In this document: positions 55,230-63,375 of the stretch, one piece after another
Layout: each line of letters opens with the position of its first letter
How positions within the stretch are numbered: position 1 is the first letter of the stretch
Assembly (NCBI RefSeq): GCF_019075875.1
Contig: NZ_JAHOOZ010000001.1
Coordinates: 434,001-498,000 of the forward strand
Source: Novosphingobium sp. G106
GTDB lineage: Bacteria > Pseudomonadota > Alphaproteobacteria > Sphingomonadales > Sphingomonadaceae
Length of the DNA stretch: 64,000 nucleotides
Direction of reading: 5' to 3'
Translations under genes and position numbers: made by a program
Notes under the pieces: generated by a model
The model's input: the letters and a program-made list of their open reading frames with translations, nothing else
Databases searched by the model: none
Told to the model about the DNA's origin: nothing

Positions 55230-56531
55230 ATGCAGCCGATGCACAAAGGCAGGTTCGCCGATCCGGCGGTGGAAGAGCGGTTCCAGCAGGTGGGACGCCG
55301 TTACCGCGTGCCCTTCGTGCGCGTCTACGGCGTGCTCTTCATGCTGATCGCGCTGGCCTACTCGGTGTCGAACCCGCTGCTGCTGGCCCCCGCGGCCAAT
55401 GCGCGGGTGGCGGTCTGGCTGGGGCTGACCCTTTTGGTCGCCGGGGCCTATGTCGGCGCGACGTTCTGGGATGGCTACGTCCGCAAGCCGGTGGTCGATT
55501 TCTCCTGTCTTGTCCTGCTCCAGCTGCTGATCGGCCAAGTCAATGTGACCCTCTTCGAACATCTGGCCAACGTTCAGGCCCACCTGCATGCGGTCGCGAC
55601 GATCAACCGCCTGGCGGTGACCGCCTTCGCCGCGGTGACGCTCGCTGCGCGGCCGCGGCTGTTCTTGCTCTGGCTCGGTTGTGACGTGCTCCAGTGGCTC
55701 GGCCAGATCTTCGCCGACGGAACATTTCCGGCCGAGATCGTCTATGCCCTGCTAAGCTATGTCAGCGGCGCCGTCGTAATGGTGGCGATCAACCTGGCCA
55801 TCGGCGTGTCGAGCCGCTGGGCCTTCGCTCTGGCCGAAGCGCTCGATGTGGAGCGCGGCAAGAACGAGGCGATGGTCCACAACATGCTGCCCGCCGCCGC
55901 GGTCGAGAAGATCCGCGATGGCCGCATGGTCGCCGATGCCTATGCCGACGTCAGCGTGATCTTCATCGACATGGTCGGCTTCTCGAAGCTCGCCAAGCGC
56001 GTCTCGCCCGGGCACCTGGTCGAACTGCTCAACGGCTTCTTCAATCATGCCGATCGCTGCGCTGCCGAGCATGGCGTGGAGAAGGTCAAGACGATCGGCG
56101 ACGCCTATCTCGCGATTGCCGGCGGCAACGTGGCCTGCGGCAACAGCGCCGATGCCGCCATCGCTTTCGCCCGCGCGGTGCTTGCCGGGGTCGACGAGAT
56201 CGGCCGCGTCGCCGGGGTCGAGGTCGGCCTGCGCATCGGCATCCATAGCGGGCCCGTGGTCGGCGGCGTCATCGGTGCGACGCGCATGGCCTACGACTAT
56301 TGGGGCGAGACGATGAACATCGCCGCGCGGATCGAAAGCACGGCGCCGGTCAACGGCATCGCCATTTCCGAAAGAACCTGGTTGCGCGCCCGCGACCGTG
56401 CCGATTTCGGCGCGCCGCGTTCGGAATTGCTCAAGGGCGTGGGCGATACCTGCGTGTTCCACGCCGGGCCGGCCCAGCCTGACGACCTCGCTCCCGATCC
56501 CGAACTGCCCGGGATCAGCGCCGCGGCGTGA
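55230..56531 (+). CDS. Membrane-bound class III adenylate cyclase
   Basis: A 433-residue protein with an N-terminal membrane domain of about six helices (35-210) and a cytosolic cyclase domain. The metal Asps are D247 (VIFIDMVGFS) and D291 (VKTIGDAYLAIAGG). The base-selecting region is RMAYDYWGETMNIAARIES, with the transition-state Asn and Arg. Lys and Asp at the purine site suggest ATP rather than GTP, so cAMP is the probable product. The last 17 bases overlap the convergent cmk end. Confidence 0.88.
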   Translation: MQPMHKGRFADPAVEERFQQVGRRYRVPFVRVYGVLFMLIALAYSVSNPLLLAPAANARVAVWLGLTLLVAGAYVGATFWDGYVRKPVVDFSCLVLLQLLIGQVNVTLFEHLANVQAHLHAVATINRLAVTAFAAVTLAARPRLFLLWLGCDVLQWLGQIFADGTFPAEIVYALLSYVSGAVVMVAINLAIGVSSRWAFALAEALDVERGKNEAMVHNMLPAAAVEKIRDGRMVADAYADVSVIFIDMVGFSKLAKRVSPGHLVELLNGFFNHADRCAAEHGVEKVKTIGDAYLAIAGGNVACGNSADAAIAFARAVLAGVDEIGRVAGVEVGLRIGIHSGPVVGGVIGATRMAYDYWGETMNIAARIESTAPVNGIAISERTWLRARDRADFGAPRSELLKGVGDTCVFHAGPAQPDDLAPDPELPGISAAA

Positions 56532-57144
56532 TCCGGCTTTCGACCAGCGCGATGGCGCGGTCGATCGAGGCCTGGGCCGAGAGATCGGAATTGTCGAGCA
56601 GCAGCGCGTCGTCGGCCTGGCGCAGCGGCGCTTCCTTGCGATTGCGGTCGCGCTCGTCGCGCAAGGAGAGGTCGGCGGCGATGGCATCGATATCGGCCTC
56701 GCGCCCCGAGTTCACCATTTCGAGATAGCGCCGCTTGGCACGCGCCTCGACGCTGGCGGTGACGAAGAGCTTGGCTTCGGCCTCGGGCACGATGACCGTG
56801 CCGATGTCGCGCCCGTCCAGCACCGCGCCACCTTCCTGGGTGGCAAAGGCGCGCTGGCGTTCGTAGAGCGCCTCACGCACGGCATGATGCACCGAGACAC
56901 GGCTGGCGAGGCCGCCGGTGGCTTCGGAGCGCAGTTCGGGATCGCCGAGCAGGGTGGGAGGAAAGGCGCAGGCGGCGAGGGCGTCGGCCTCGCTGTCAGG
57001 ATCGCCGCCCGCGAGCAGCACCTGATAGCCGACCGCGCGGTAGAGCAGTCCGGTGTCAAGATGGGGCAGCCCGTAATGCGCTGCGAGTGCCCTGGCGATC
57101 GTGCCCTTGCCCGAAGCGGTCGGGCCATCGACGGCGATGATCAC
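56515..57144 (-). CDS. cmk: Cytidylate kinase
   Basis: A 209-residue P-loop kinase that phosphorylates CMP and dCMP. Walker A is VDGPTASGKGTIARALA at the start; LDTGLLYRAVGYQVL, VLDGRDIGTVIVPEAE and RDERDRNRKEAPLRQADDALLLDNSDL are family hallmarks. Its start overlaps the preceding small membrane protein gene by four bases. Confidence 0.95.
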   Translation of the reverse strand: MIIAVDGPTASGKGTIARALAAHYGLPHLDTGLLYRAVGYQVLLAGGDPDSEADALAACAFPPTLLGDPELRSEATGGLASRVSVHHAVREALYERQRAFATQEGGAVLDGRDIGTVIVPEAEAKLFVTASVEARAKRRYLEMVNSGREADIDAIAADLSLRDERDRNRKEAPLRQADDALLLDNSDLSAQASIDRAIALVESRITPRR

Positions 57145-57407
57145 GAAGTACGACCTCCCTGGCCGCCACGGCCGAGGAAGGCCTTGACCAGCCCCCAGAT
57201 CGCCACGCCGCCCCAGACGAATTCGAGCGCCATCGAGGCGGGGTTCATGTTCTTGAGCAGCGAAATGCCGAGCAGCACCGCGCCTGCCAGGTTGGTGCCG
57301 TGCTGGAGCCAGGGGCTCGGGTTCGCCTTTCCGGTCTGGTAGGCATAGGCGAAGACCACGCAGGCCATGCCCGCGAAGCCGGCGATGTTGGCTTCGAGTT
57401 CGGTCAT
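57141..57407 (-). CDS. CBU_0592-like small membrane protein
   Basis: An 88-residue protein with three hydrophobic segments (IAGFAGMACVVFAYAYQTG, NLAGAVLLGISLL and ALEFVWGGVAIWGLVKAFLG). It matches a short conserved family known by the Coxiella tag CBU_0592, of unknown function. It is wedged between aroA and cmk with four-base overlaps on both sides, so it is surely in their operon. Confidence 0.8.
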   Translation of the reverse strand: MTELEANIAGFAGMACVVFAYAYQTGKANPSPWLQHGTNLAGAVLLGISLLKNMNPASMALEFVWGGVAIWGLVKAFLGRGGQGGRTS

Positions 57408-58747
57408 GCCGAAAGCCCGTCGAGCAAGGTCTCGAACATCGGGAAGCTGGTGGCGATCGGCCTCGTGTCGTCGACTTCGACGCCCGCCTTGCTGACGAGG
57501 CCGGCGACGGCCATCGACATGGCGATGCGGTGGTCGAGGTGGGTGGCGACCGAGTGATTGCCGCTGCCGCGCAGGGGCTCGCCGCCGGTCCCGTCGATGG
57601 TCAGGCCGTCCTCGGTCTCCTGCACCCGCGCGCCGGCGGCGGTTAGCGCCTCTGCCATGACGGCGAGGCGGTCCGATTCCTTGACCCGCAATTCATCGAG
57701 GCCGGTGGTGACGGTCCGTCCTTCGGCCAGCGCGGCGGCGACGAAGAGCACGGGGAATTCGTCGACCATACTCGGGACCACGGCGGGATCGACTTCGATT
57801 CCCTTGAGCTCCGAATGTCTGACCAGCAGGTCGGCCACGGGTTCGCCGCCGACTTCGCGCGGGTTCACTTCGGTGATGTCGCCGCCCATCTGGCGCAGCA
57901 CTTCGATCAGCCCGGCGCGGGTGGCGTTGAGGCCGACGTTCTCGATCGTCAGCTCGCTGCCCGGCACGACCAGCGCGGCGACGATGAAGAAAGCGGCCGA
58001 GGAGGGATCGCCGGGAACCTCGATGCGCTGCGGTTGCAGCTCGGCTTCACCGCGGATGCGGATCGTGCGCGTGCCGCTTGTATCGACCTCGACCGTGAGT
58101 TCGGCGCCGAAGCCCTTGAGCATGCGTTCGGAATGGTCGCGGGTCGGCACCGGCTCGATCACCGTGGTGATTCCCGGCGTGTTCAGCCCGGCGAGCAGCA
58201 CCGCGCTCTTCACCTGGGCCGAGGCCACGGGCAGGCGGTATTCGATCGGCACCGCCGGCGAAGCGCCGCGCAGCATCAGGGGGAGCGTGCCGCCGGGCGA
58301 GGCGGTGATGTCGGCGCCCATCAGCGAGAGCGGATCGGTCACGCGCTTCATCGGCCGCTTCGACAGGCTGGCGTCGCCGACGAAGGTCGCGGTGATCGGA
58401 TGCGAGGCGACGAGGCCCATGAGCAGCCGCGTAGAGGTGCCGCTGTTGCCCATATCGAGCGCCGCCTGCGGTTGCAGCAGCGAGCCGACGCCGACGCCGT
58501 GGACCAGCCATTCGCCTTCGCCGGTGCGCTCTACCTGCGCACCCATCGCGCGCATCGCAGCGGCCGTCGCCAGCACGTCCTCGCCTTCGAGCAGCCCCGA
58601 AATCCGGCTCTCGCCCACCGCCAGGGCGGACAGCATCAGCGAGCGGTGGCTGATCGACTTGTCGCCCGGCACGCGGATGCGTCCCTTCAGCGGGCCGCTC
58701 GCGGCGAATCGGCGCGGGCGCATCTGCGAAGGGTCGGCTGCGGTCAC
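57404..58747 (-). CDS. aroA: 3-phosphoshikimate 1-carboxyvinyltransferase (EPSP synthase)
   Basis: A 447-residue shikimate-pathway enzyme. The N-terminal phosphate site is RVPGDKSISHRSLMLSALA; LDMGNSGTSTRLLMGLVAS keeps Gly at the position linked to glyphosate sensitivity. SGGTLPLMLRGA, VAGAQ-like VASAQVKSAVLLAGL and DELRVKESDRLAVMAEAL follow. It is the first gene of the aroA-CBU_0592-cmk operon. Confidence 0.95.
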   Translation of the reverse strand: MTAADPSQMRPRRFAASGPLKGRIRVPGDKSISHRSLMLSALAVGESRISGLLEGEDVLATAAAMRAMGAQVERTGEGEWLVHGVGVGSLLQPQAALDMGNSGTSTRLLMGLVASHPITATFVGDASLSKRPMKRVTDPLSLMGADITASPGGTLPLMLRGASPAVPIEYRLPVASAQVKSAVLLAGLNTPGITTVIEPVPTRDHSERMLKGFGAELTVEVDTSGTRTIRIRGEAELQPQRIEVPGDPSSAAFFIVAALVVPGSELTIENVGLNATRAGLIEVLRQMGGDITEVNPREVGGEPVADLLVRHSELKGIEVDPAVVPSMVDEFPVLFVAAALAEGRTVTTGLDELRVKESDRLAVMAEALTAAGARVQETEDGLTIDGTGGEPLRGSGNHSVATHLDHRIAMSMAVAGLVSKAGVEVDDTRPIATSFPMFETLLDGLSA

Positions 58748-58920
58748 GGGCGGGACTATCCTGCAAGAGCTAAAATCGCGCGGCTTTTGACAGCGCTCAC
58801 CACCTATGGCAAGGCGCGCGCCCTGTGAGACTTGGGCGCTTGATTTCGGCGCCAGTGGTCACCATCAACACCACAGTTTCCGGCTCTCTGCATCCGTGGC
58901 GAGCCTAGCGAGGAATTTTC

Positions 58921-59238
58921 ATGGTCAAGGCTGAATGGGGCGCCAAGCACGGCTGCCCGAAATGCGGCACCCGCTTCTACGATCTGGGCAAGGACGATCC
59001 CGTCACCTGCATCGAGTGCGGCTATGCCTGGAACCCGGAGCCGGTGCTGAAGTCGAAGCAGCCGATCCCCTATGAGCAACTCCAGAAGGAGAAGGTCGAA
59101 GTCGTCGAAGACAACGATCTGGCCGATGAGGATCTGGACATCGATGACGACGGCGATTCGCCCGACAACGATGTCGATCTCGGCGGCGACGACGATCTGG
59201 GCGTTGCCGGCGTCGATGATGACGGGGACGAGCATTAA
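58921..59238 (+). CDS. FYDLN-acid-domain protein (TIGR02300)
   Basis: A 105-residue protein starting MVKAEWGAKHGCPKCGTRFYDLGKDDPVTCIECGYAW: two Cys pairs form a zinc ribbon around the FYDL motif. The second half is extremely acidic (runs of Asp with Gly). This alphaproteobacterial family usually sits next to aroA, as here, divergently. The function is unknown; a nucleic-acid mimic or chaperone role would be speculation. Confidence 0.88.
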   Translation: MVKAEWGAKHGCPKCGTRFYDLGKDDPVTCIECGYAWNPEPVLKSKQPIPYEQLQKEKVEVVEDNDLADEDLDIDDDGDSPDNDVDLGGDDDLGVAGVDDDGDEH

Positions 59239-59338
59239 ACCTCTTGCCAAGCTCGGGAGCCCCCACTAAGGGCGTGCCTCCCGAGCCGAGGCAAGGGAAT
59301 CGGAGATCTCCCCAAGGTCGCCGGTGATGAATGGAAAT

Positions 59339-59414
59339 GGGGCCTTAGCTCAGCTGGGAGAGCGCCTGCATGGCATGCAGGAGGTCAGCGGTTCGATCCC
59401 GCTAGGCTCCACCA
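59339..59414 (+). tRNA. tRNA-Ala (anticodon GGC)
   Basis: GGGGCCTTAGCTCAGCTGGG opens it. The anticodon stem-loop CTGCATGGCATGCAGG has GGC, the T-arm is GCGGTTCGATCCCGC and the acceptor strand AGGCTCC pairs with GGGGCCT through one G-U. Discriminator A and an encoded CCA end at 59414. Confidence 0.95.
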
Positions 59415-59427
59415 TTCAGAAGGATTC

Positions 59428-59481
59428 TAGTGAGATCTGGTTCGGGCCGGGCGACGGTCCGGTTCGATCCAAATCTCACTA
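59428..59481. repeat. Long hairpin between tRNA-Ala and ffh
   Basis: TAGTGAGATCTGG (59428-59440) and CCAAATCTCACTA (59469-59481) are inverted with one mismatch and enclose a GC-rich loop. A second hairpin (CTTCGG/CCGAAG, 59484-59508) follows. This may be a terminator region for the tRNA or a leader structure of ffh; there is no T-tract. Confidence 0.5.
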
Positions 59482-59579
59482 TGCTTCGGGGCCCACAAGC
59501 CTCCGAAGGGTGAACAGATAGCACGCTGGCTGACGAGGTTTCGTCCGCCGGCGTTTTTGGCTTTGGAGTAGGCGGACCT

Positions 59580-61022
59580 ATGTTCGATACACTGTCAGAC
59601 CGGCTCGGCGGCGTGTTCGACAAGCTGCGCGGGCGCGGCGCCCTGAAGGAACAGGACGTCCGCGATGCCATGCGCGAGGTGCGCATCGCGCTGCTCGAGG
59701 CCGACGTCGCGCTGCCCGTCGTCCGCCGCTTCATCGATGATGTCACCGAAAAGGCCGTCGGCGCCTCGGTCCTGAAGTCGGTCACGCCCGGCCAGCAGGT
59801 CGTCAAGATCGTCAACGACGCGCTGGTCGAAATGCTCGGCGGCGACCAGACCGTCGGGCTCGAGCTCGACCACGTTCCGCCCGTCGTCATCCTCATGGTC
59901 GGCCTCCAGGGCTCGGGCAAGACGACCACTACCGCCAAGCTCGCCAAGCTGCTCAAGGAGAAGCAGGGCAAGAAGGCGATGATGGCCTCGCTCGACGTCA
60001 ACCGCCCGGCCGCGCAGGAGCAGCTCGCGGTGCTCGGCGAGCAGGTCGGCGTTGCCACCCTGCCGATCATCGCCGGCCAGCAGCCGGTCGACATCGCCAC
60101 GCGCGCGCTCCAGGCGGCCAAGCTCCAGGCCGTGGGCGTGCTGTTGCTCGACACCGCGGGCCGCCTCCACGTCGACGATCAGCTGATGGCCGAGATGAAG
60201 GCGGTTGCCGCCATCTCGGCTCCCAAGGAAACGCTGCTCGTCGTCGATTCGCTGACCGGCCAGGACGCGGTCAACGTCGCGCAGAGCTTTGCCGGCCAGG
60301 TCGACCTCACCGGCGTCATCCTCACCCGCATGGACGGCGATGCCCGCGGCGGCGCGGCGCTGTCGATGCGCCATGTCACGGGCAAGCCGATCAAGTTTGC
60401 CGGTACCGGCGAAAAGCTCGACGCGATCGAGCCCTTCCATCCCTCGCGCGTCGCCGGCCGCATCCTCGGCATGGGCGACATCGTCTCGATCGTGGAGAAG
60501 GCCGCCGCGCACATCCAGGAGGAAGAGGCCGAGCGCATGGCCCAGCGCATGGCGAAGGGTCAGTTCGACATGAACGACCTGCGCATGCAGCTGAAGCAGA
60601 TGCAGAACATGGGCGGCATCGGCGCGCTCGCAGGCATGATCCCCGGCATGAAGAAGGCCAAGGCGGCCATGGCCCAGTCGGGCATGGACGACCGCGTGCT
60701 GCTGCGCATGGACGCGATCATCGGCTCGATGACGCCGAAGGAGCGCACGCGCCCCGACCTGCTCAACGCCAAGCGCAAGATCCGCATCGCCAACGGTTCG
60801 GGCGTCCAGGTTCAGGACGTCAACAAGCTCATCAAGATGCACCAGGAAATGGAGCGCGCGATGAAGCAGATCAAGAAGATGGGCGGCATCAAGGGCCTCG
60901 GCGCGCTGTTTGGCAAGGGCGGCCTCGGTGCGGCCATGCCGGGTCTCGGTGGCGGCGGTGGTCTGCCCGGCCTCGGTGGCGGAGGCGGTGCGCCAGACCT
61001 CACGAATTTTTTGAAGAAATAA
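59580..61022 (+). CDS. ffh: Signal recognition particle protein Ffh (SRP54)
   Basis: A 480-residue GTPase that targets nascent membrane proteins with 4.5S RNA. The N domain has LREVRIALLEADVALPVV-like helices. G1 is VGLQGSGKTTTTAKLA, then LDVNRPAAQEQL, LLDTAGRLHVD and the closing GTGEKLDAIEPFHPSRVAGRILGMGD. The Met-rich M domain (MRMQLKQMQNMGGIGALAGMIPGM) ends in a Gly-rich tail. It leads the ffh-rpsP-rimM group. Confidence 0.96.
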   Translation: MFDTLSDRLGGVFDKLRGRGALKEQDVRDAMREVRIALLEADVALPVVRRFIDDVTEKAVGASVLKSVTPGQQVVKIVNDALVEMLGGDQTVGLELDHVPPVVILMVGLQGSGKTTTTAKLAKLLKEKQGKKAMMASLDVNRPAAQEQLAVLGEQVGVATLPIIAGQQPVDIATRALQAAKLQAVGVLLLDTAGRLHVDDQLMAEMKAVAAISAPKETLLVVDSLTGQDAVNVAQSFAGQVDLTGVILTRMDGDARGGAALSMRHVTGKPIKFAGTGEKLDAIEPFHPSRVAGRILGMGDIVSIVEKAAAHIQEEEAERMAQRMAKGQFDMNDLRMQLKQMQNMGGIGALAGMIPGMKKAKAAMAQSGMDDRVLLRMDAIIGSMTPKERTRPDLLNAKRKIRIANGSGVQVQDVNKLIKMHQEMERAMKQIKKMGGIKGLGALFGKGGLGAAMPGLGGGGGLPGLGGGGGAPDLTNFLKK

Positions 61023-61053
61023 GTTTTAGCAATTGATTGAAAGGTAGAATTCT

Positions 61054-61557
61054 ATGTCGGTTTCCATTCGTCTGTCGCGCGGCGGCTCCAAGAAGCGCCC
61101 GTACTACAAGGTCGTCGTCTCGAACAGCCGCGCCCCGCGCGACGGCAAGTATCTCGAGCAGCTGGGCACCTACAACCCGCTGCTCGCCAAGGACGACGTC
61201 AACCGCGTCCGCCTGATCGAGGACCGCATCAAGTACTGGCTGGGCGTCGGCGCGCAGCCGACCGACCGCGTCGCGCGCATGCTCGACAAGGCCGGCATCA
61301 AGGAGCGTGCGGCCACCAATAACCCGACCAAGGCCGAGCCGGGCAAGAAGGCCAAGGACCGCGCCGAGGAGAAGGCCGAGAAGCTGCGTGAGGCCGAAGA
61401 GGCCGCCGCCGCTGCTGCCGCCGCTCCCGCGGTCGAGGAAGTTGCCGAGGAAGCCCCTGCTGCCGAGGAAGCCGTCAACGAAGCCACGCCCGACAGCGAT
61501 GCCGGCGACACCGGCGAAGTGGCCGGCGAAAGCTCGCAGGAACCGGCCGAAGGCTAA
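61054..61557 (+). CDS. rpsP: 30S ribosomal protein S16 with long acidic tail
   Basis: A 167-residue protein. The first 85 residues are the S16 core ([31 protein letters not shown] [36 protein letters not shown]). The other half is an Ala/Glu-rich extension absent from most bacteria but common in sphingomonads. It lies 31 bases after ffh. Confidence 0.95.
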   Translation: MSVSIRLSRGGSKKRPYYKVVVSNSRAPRDGKYLEQLGTYNPLLAKDDVNRVRLIEDRIKYWLGVGAQPTDRVARMLDKAGIKERAATNNPTKAEPGKKAKDRAEEKAEKLREAEEAAAAAAAAPAVEEVAEEAPAAEEAVNEATPDSDAGDTGEVAGESSQEPAEG

Positions 61558-61563
61558 GGCGGC

Positions 61564-62067
61564 ATGAGCGACCGCCCCGTCACGCTCGCCGTCATCACCG
61601 GCGCGCATGGCGTGACGGGCGAGGTCCGGCTCAAGTTGTTCGGTGAAGGCGTGGCGGCGCTCAAGCGCTACCGCGCCTTCAACGATTCAAAGCTTTCGGT
61701 TGAAAAGCTCAAGGACGACGGCAAGGGCGGCGCCATCGCGCGCTTCGCCGAAGTGCCCGACCGCTCCGCCGCGGAAAAGCTGCGCGGAACCGCGCTGACG
61801 GTCCCGCGCTCGGCGCTGCCGCCGCTGGGCGAGGGCGAATACTACCACGCCGATCTGTTGGGCCTGCCCGCGGTCTCCACCAGGGGCGAGGCGCTGGGCA
61901 CCTGTGTCGCGGTAGAGAACTTCGGCGCGGGGGACGTGCTCGAGATCGAGCGGCCGTACGAGGAAGGCAAGAAGGCAACGCGCTTCATGGTGCCGATGCG
62001 GCTGGAAGCGGTTCCGGAATGGAATGAAGAACGCCTGCTGATCGAGGCCGCATACGCGGCCGAATAG
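61564..62067 (+). CDS. rimM: Ribosome maturation factor RimM
   Basis: A 167-residue 16S-processing factor. The N-terminal RimM barrel (VTLAVITGAHGVTGEVRLKLFG, KLRGTALTVPRSALPPLGEGEYYHADLLGL) is followed by a PRC-barrel (GTCVAVENFGAGDVLEIE, FMVPMRLEAVPEWNEERLLIEA). It starts six bases after rpsP. trmD, its usual next neighbour, is displaced by about 1.3 kb. Confidence 0.95.
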   Translation: MSDRPVTLAVITGAHGVTGEVRLKLFGEGVAALKRYRAFNDSKLSVEKLKDDGKGGAIARFAEVPDRSAAEKLRGTALTVPRSALPPLGEGEYYHADLLGLPAVSTRGEALGTCVAVENFGAGDVLEIERPYEEGKKATRFMVPMRLEAVPEWNEERLLIEAAYAAE

Positions 62068-62070
62068 AGG

Positions 62071-62220
62071 CTAGCGCTGCGCAGTGTTCCAGGGGGCCGA
62101 CCAGCGCTGGCGCTGCAGCACTTCGAACGGCAGCAGGATGGCCTGGGCATAACGCTGGCCCACCGCGACGAGCGCGGTTTCCCGCGATCCATATAAACCC
62201 GGCTGATAAGAACGGCTCAT
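62071..62220 (-). CDS. 49-residue hypothetical protein
   Basis: A short minus-strand frame, convergent with rimM (stop to stop three bases). It has a strong ribosome-binding site AAGGAG nine bases before the ATG at 62220. It encodes MSRSYQPGLYGSRETALVAV, then GQRYAQAILLPFEVLQRQRW and a short end. Codon choice and the ribosome-binding site suggest a real gene. No family is recognised. Confidence 0.55.
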   Translation of the reverse strand: MSRSYQPGLYGSRETALVAVGQRYAQAILLPFEVLQRQRWSAPWNTAQR

Positions 62221-62387
62221 GTCTCTTCTCCTTCGAATGCTCGGAAAGAGCGGGTTCGATATGGAGAGTCTGCGCCCATGCGTCCAACAAAAGGCCCGGC
62301 GAATTACATCAGTACACCTTATGATTTCTGACTCGGCGCCTAATGCGAGGACTGGCTCGGGAACGGTGCCATCTCGAAGGCAGAATA

Positions 62388-62428
62388 TTGACGCGTTCCT
62401 GCAATTAGTATATACATCATGTATATAC
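62388..62428 (+). promoter_or_regulatory. vapBC promoter overlapping a palindromic operator
   Basis: TTGACG (62388-62393), 17 bases, TATACA (62411-62416) make a good sigma70-type promoter. The -10 lies inside a perfect inverted repeat, GTATATAC, five bases, GTATATAC (62408-62428). This is the layout expected for autorepression by a VapB-VapC complex. Confidence 0.75.
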
Positions 62429-62438
62429 GGAGGCCGTG

Positions 62439-62708
62439 ATGGGCAAGGAATACACTGCCAAGAGCTTCAAATCGGGAAACTCGGTGGCGATCCGCATGCC
62501 TGCCGCCCTCGGGATCGAGCCGGACAAGGAGTGGATCGCCGAGTGGGTCGACGGCGAACTGCATCTGCGGGCCAAGGCTCCGGCCAAACGGAAGATCGAC
62601 GTCAGCGGTTTCGCAGGGAAAGCGCCAGGGCTTCGCCTAGCGCCGCGCGAGGATTTCGAAGAGCGGCCCAGCGCCATAGCTGCGCGTAAGGCGGCAGGCC
62701 TCGAGTGA
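62439..62708 (+). CDS. vapB: VapB-type antitoxin (AbrB/SpoVT fold)
   Basis: An 89-residue antitoxin. The N-terminal half is a swapped-hairpin DNA-binding domain (EYTAKSFKSGNSVAIRMPAALGIEPDKEWIAEWVDGEL). The C-terminal tail ([23 protein letters not shown]) should wrap the toxin. ATG 62439 is used; a GTG lies three bases upstream. It overlaps vapC by four bases. Confidence 0.88.
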   Translation: MGKEYTAKSFKSGNSVAIRMPAALGIEPDKEWIAEWVDGELHLRAKAPAKRKIDVSGFAGKAPGLRLAPREDFEERPSAIAARKAAGLE

Positions 62709-63091
62709 TCCGCTATCTGATAGATGCCAATTCTGCCGTCTATGCCATGAACGTCGGGCATGGTCCGTTGATCGATCGCCTGGCGGACTGCGAGATTGGC
62801 GAGGTTGCGATATCGGTCATCAGCTATGCCGAGGTGGCCTATGGAACCTACGTTGGCAAACCGCCGGCGGCAGAAGTTCTAGAAGCCTTTATTCAAGCAA
62901 TCCCGCTCGTGCCGTTCGATGAGGGCGCGGCGCGCGAGTACGCTCGCTTGCCGTTTAAGCGTGCCCGCTTCGATCGCTTGCTTGCCGCGCACGCTTTGAG
63001 CATCGGCGCGACTGTGGTTACCAACAATGAGGCCGATTTCGTAGACGTGCCAGGGCTAAAGGTTGAGAACTGGACGGAGCCGGGGTGCTAG
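62705..63091 (+). CDS. vapC: VapC-type PIN-domain ribonuclease toxin
   Basis: A 128-residue PIN nuclease. The acidic residues are in [12 protein letters not shown] (Asp8), [12 protein letters not shown] (Glu), [13 protein letters not shown] (Asp) and [18 protein letters not shown] (Glu/Asp). VapC toxins cut initiator tRNA or rRNA loops; the target here is unknown. The start is GTG 62705, overlapping the vapB stop. Confidence 0.9.
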   Translation: MIRYLIDANSAVYAMNVGHGPLIDRLADCEIGEVAISVISYAEVAYGTYVGKPPAAEVLEAFIQAIPLVPFDEGAAREYARLPFKRARFDRLLAAHALSIGATVVTNNEADFVDVPGLKVENWTEPGC

Positions 63092-63375
63092 ATTTGCTCT
63101 TCATTCCCTTTGTTTCGCTGGTGGCGGGTTGGGCCGTATCTTGGTTCATGGTTGTCCTGACCCGACGGCCATGGGTGGCATATATGGCCGTCTCCGCGGT
63201 TACGATCGGCTTGGCATACCGCGTCATGGGGTTCGGCTTGGCCTTCGCGCGCGAGCCAGTGGAGTTTGGCGAGTTCGTCCTGCTCGTCTCGATGATGAGC
63301 GGAGCTCTTCTGATCTTTTCGTTGCTCGGAGGCTGGATTTCGGTGCGCGAGTGGCGCAGGCGCACGCGGGCATGA
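63085..63375 (+). CDS. Small membrane protein between vapC and trmD
   Basis: A 96-residue protein with three hydrophobic segments ([64 protein letters not shown]) and a basic end. GTG 63085 overlaps the vapC stop by seven bases; its own stop overlaps the trmD start in ATGA. The tight packing argues that it is real and co-transcribed with the toxin genes. No family recognised. Confidence 0.65.
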   Translation: MLDLLFIPFVSLVAGWAVSWFMVVLTRRPWVAYMAVSAVTIGLAYRVMGFGLAFAREPVEFGEFVLLVSMMSGALLIFSLLGGWISVREWRRRTRA

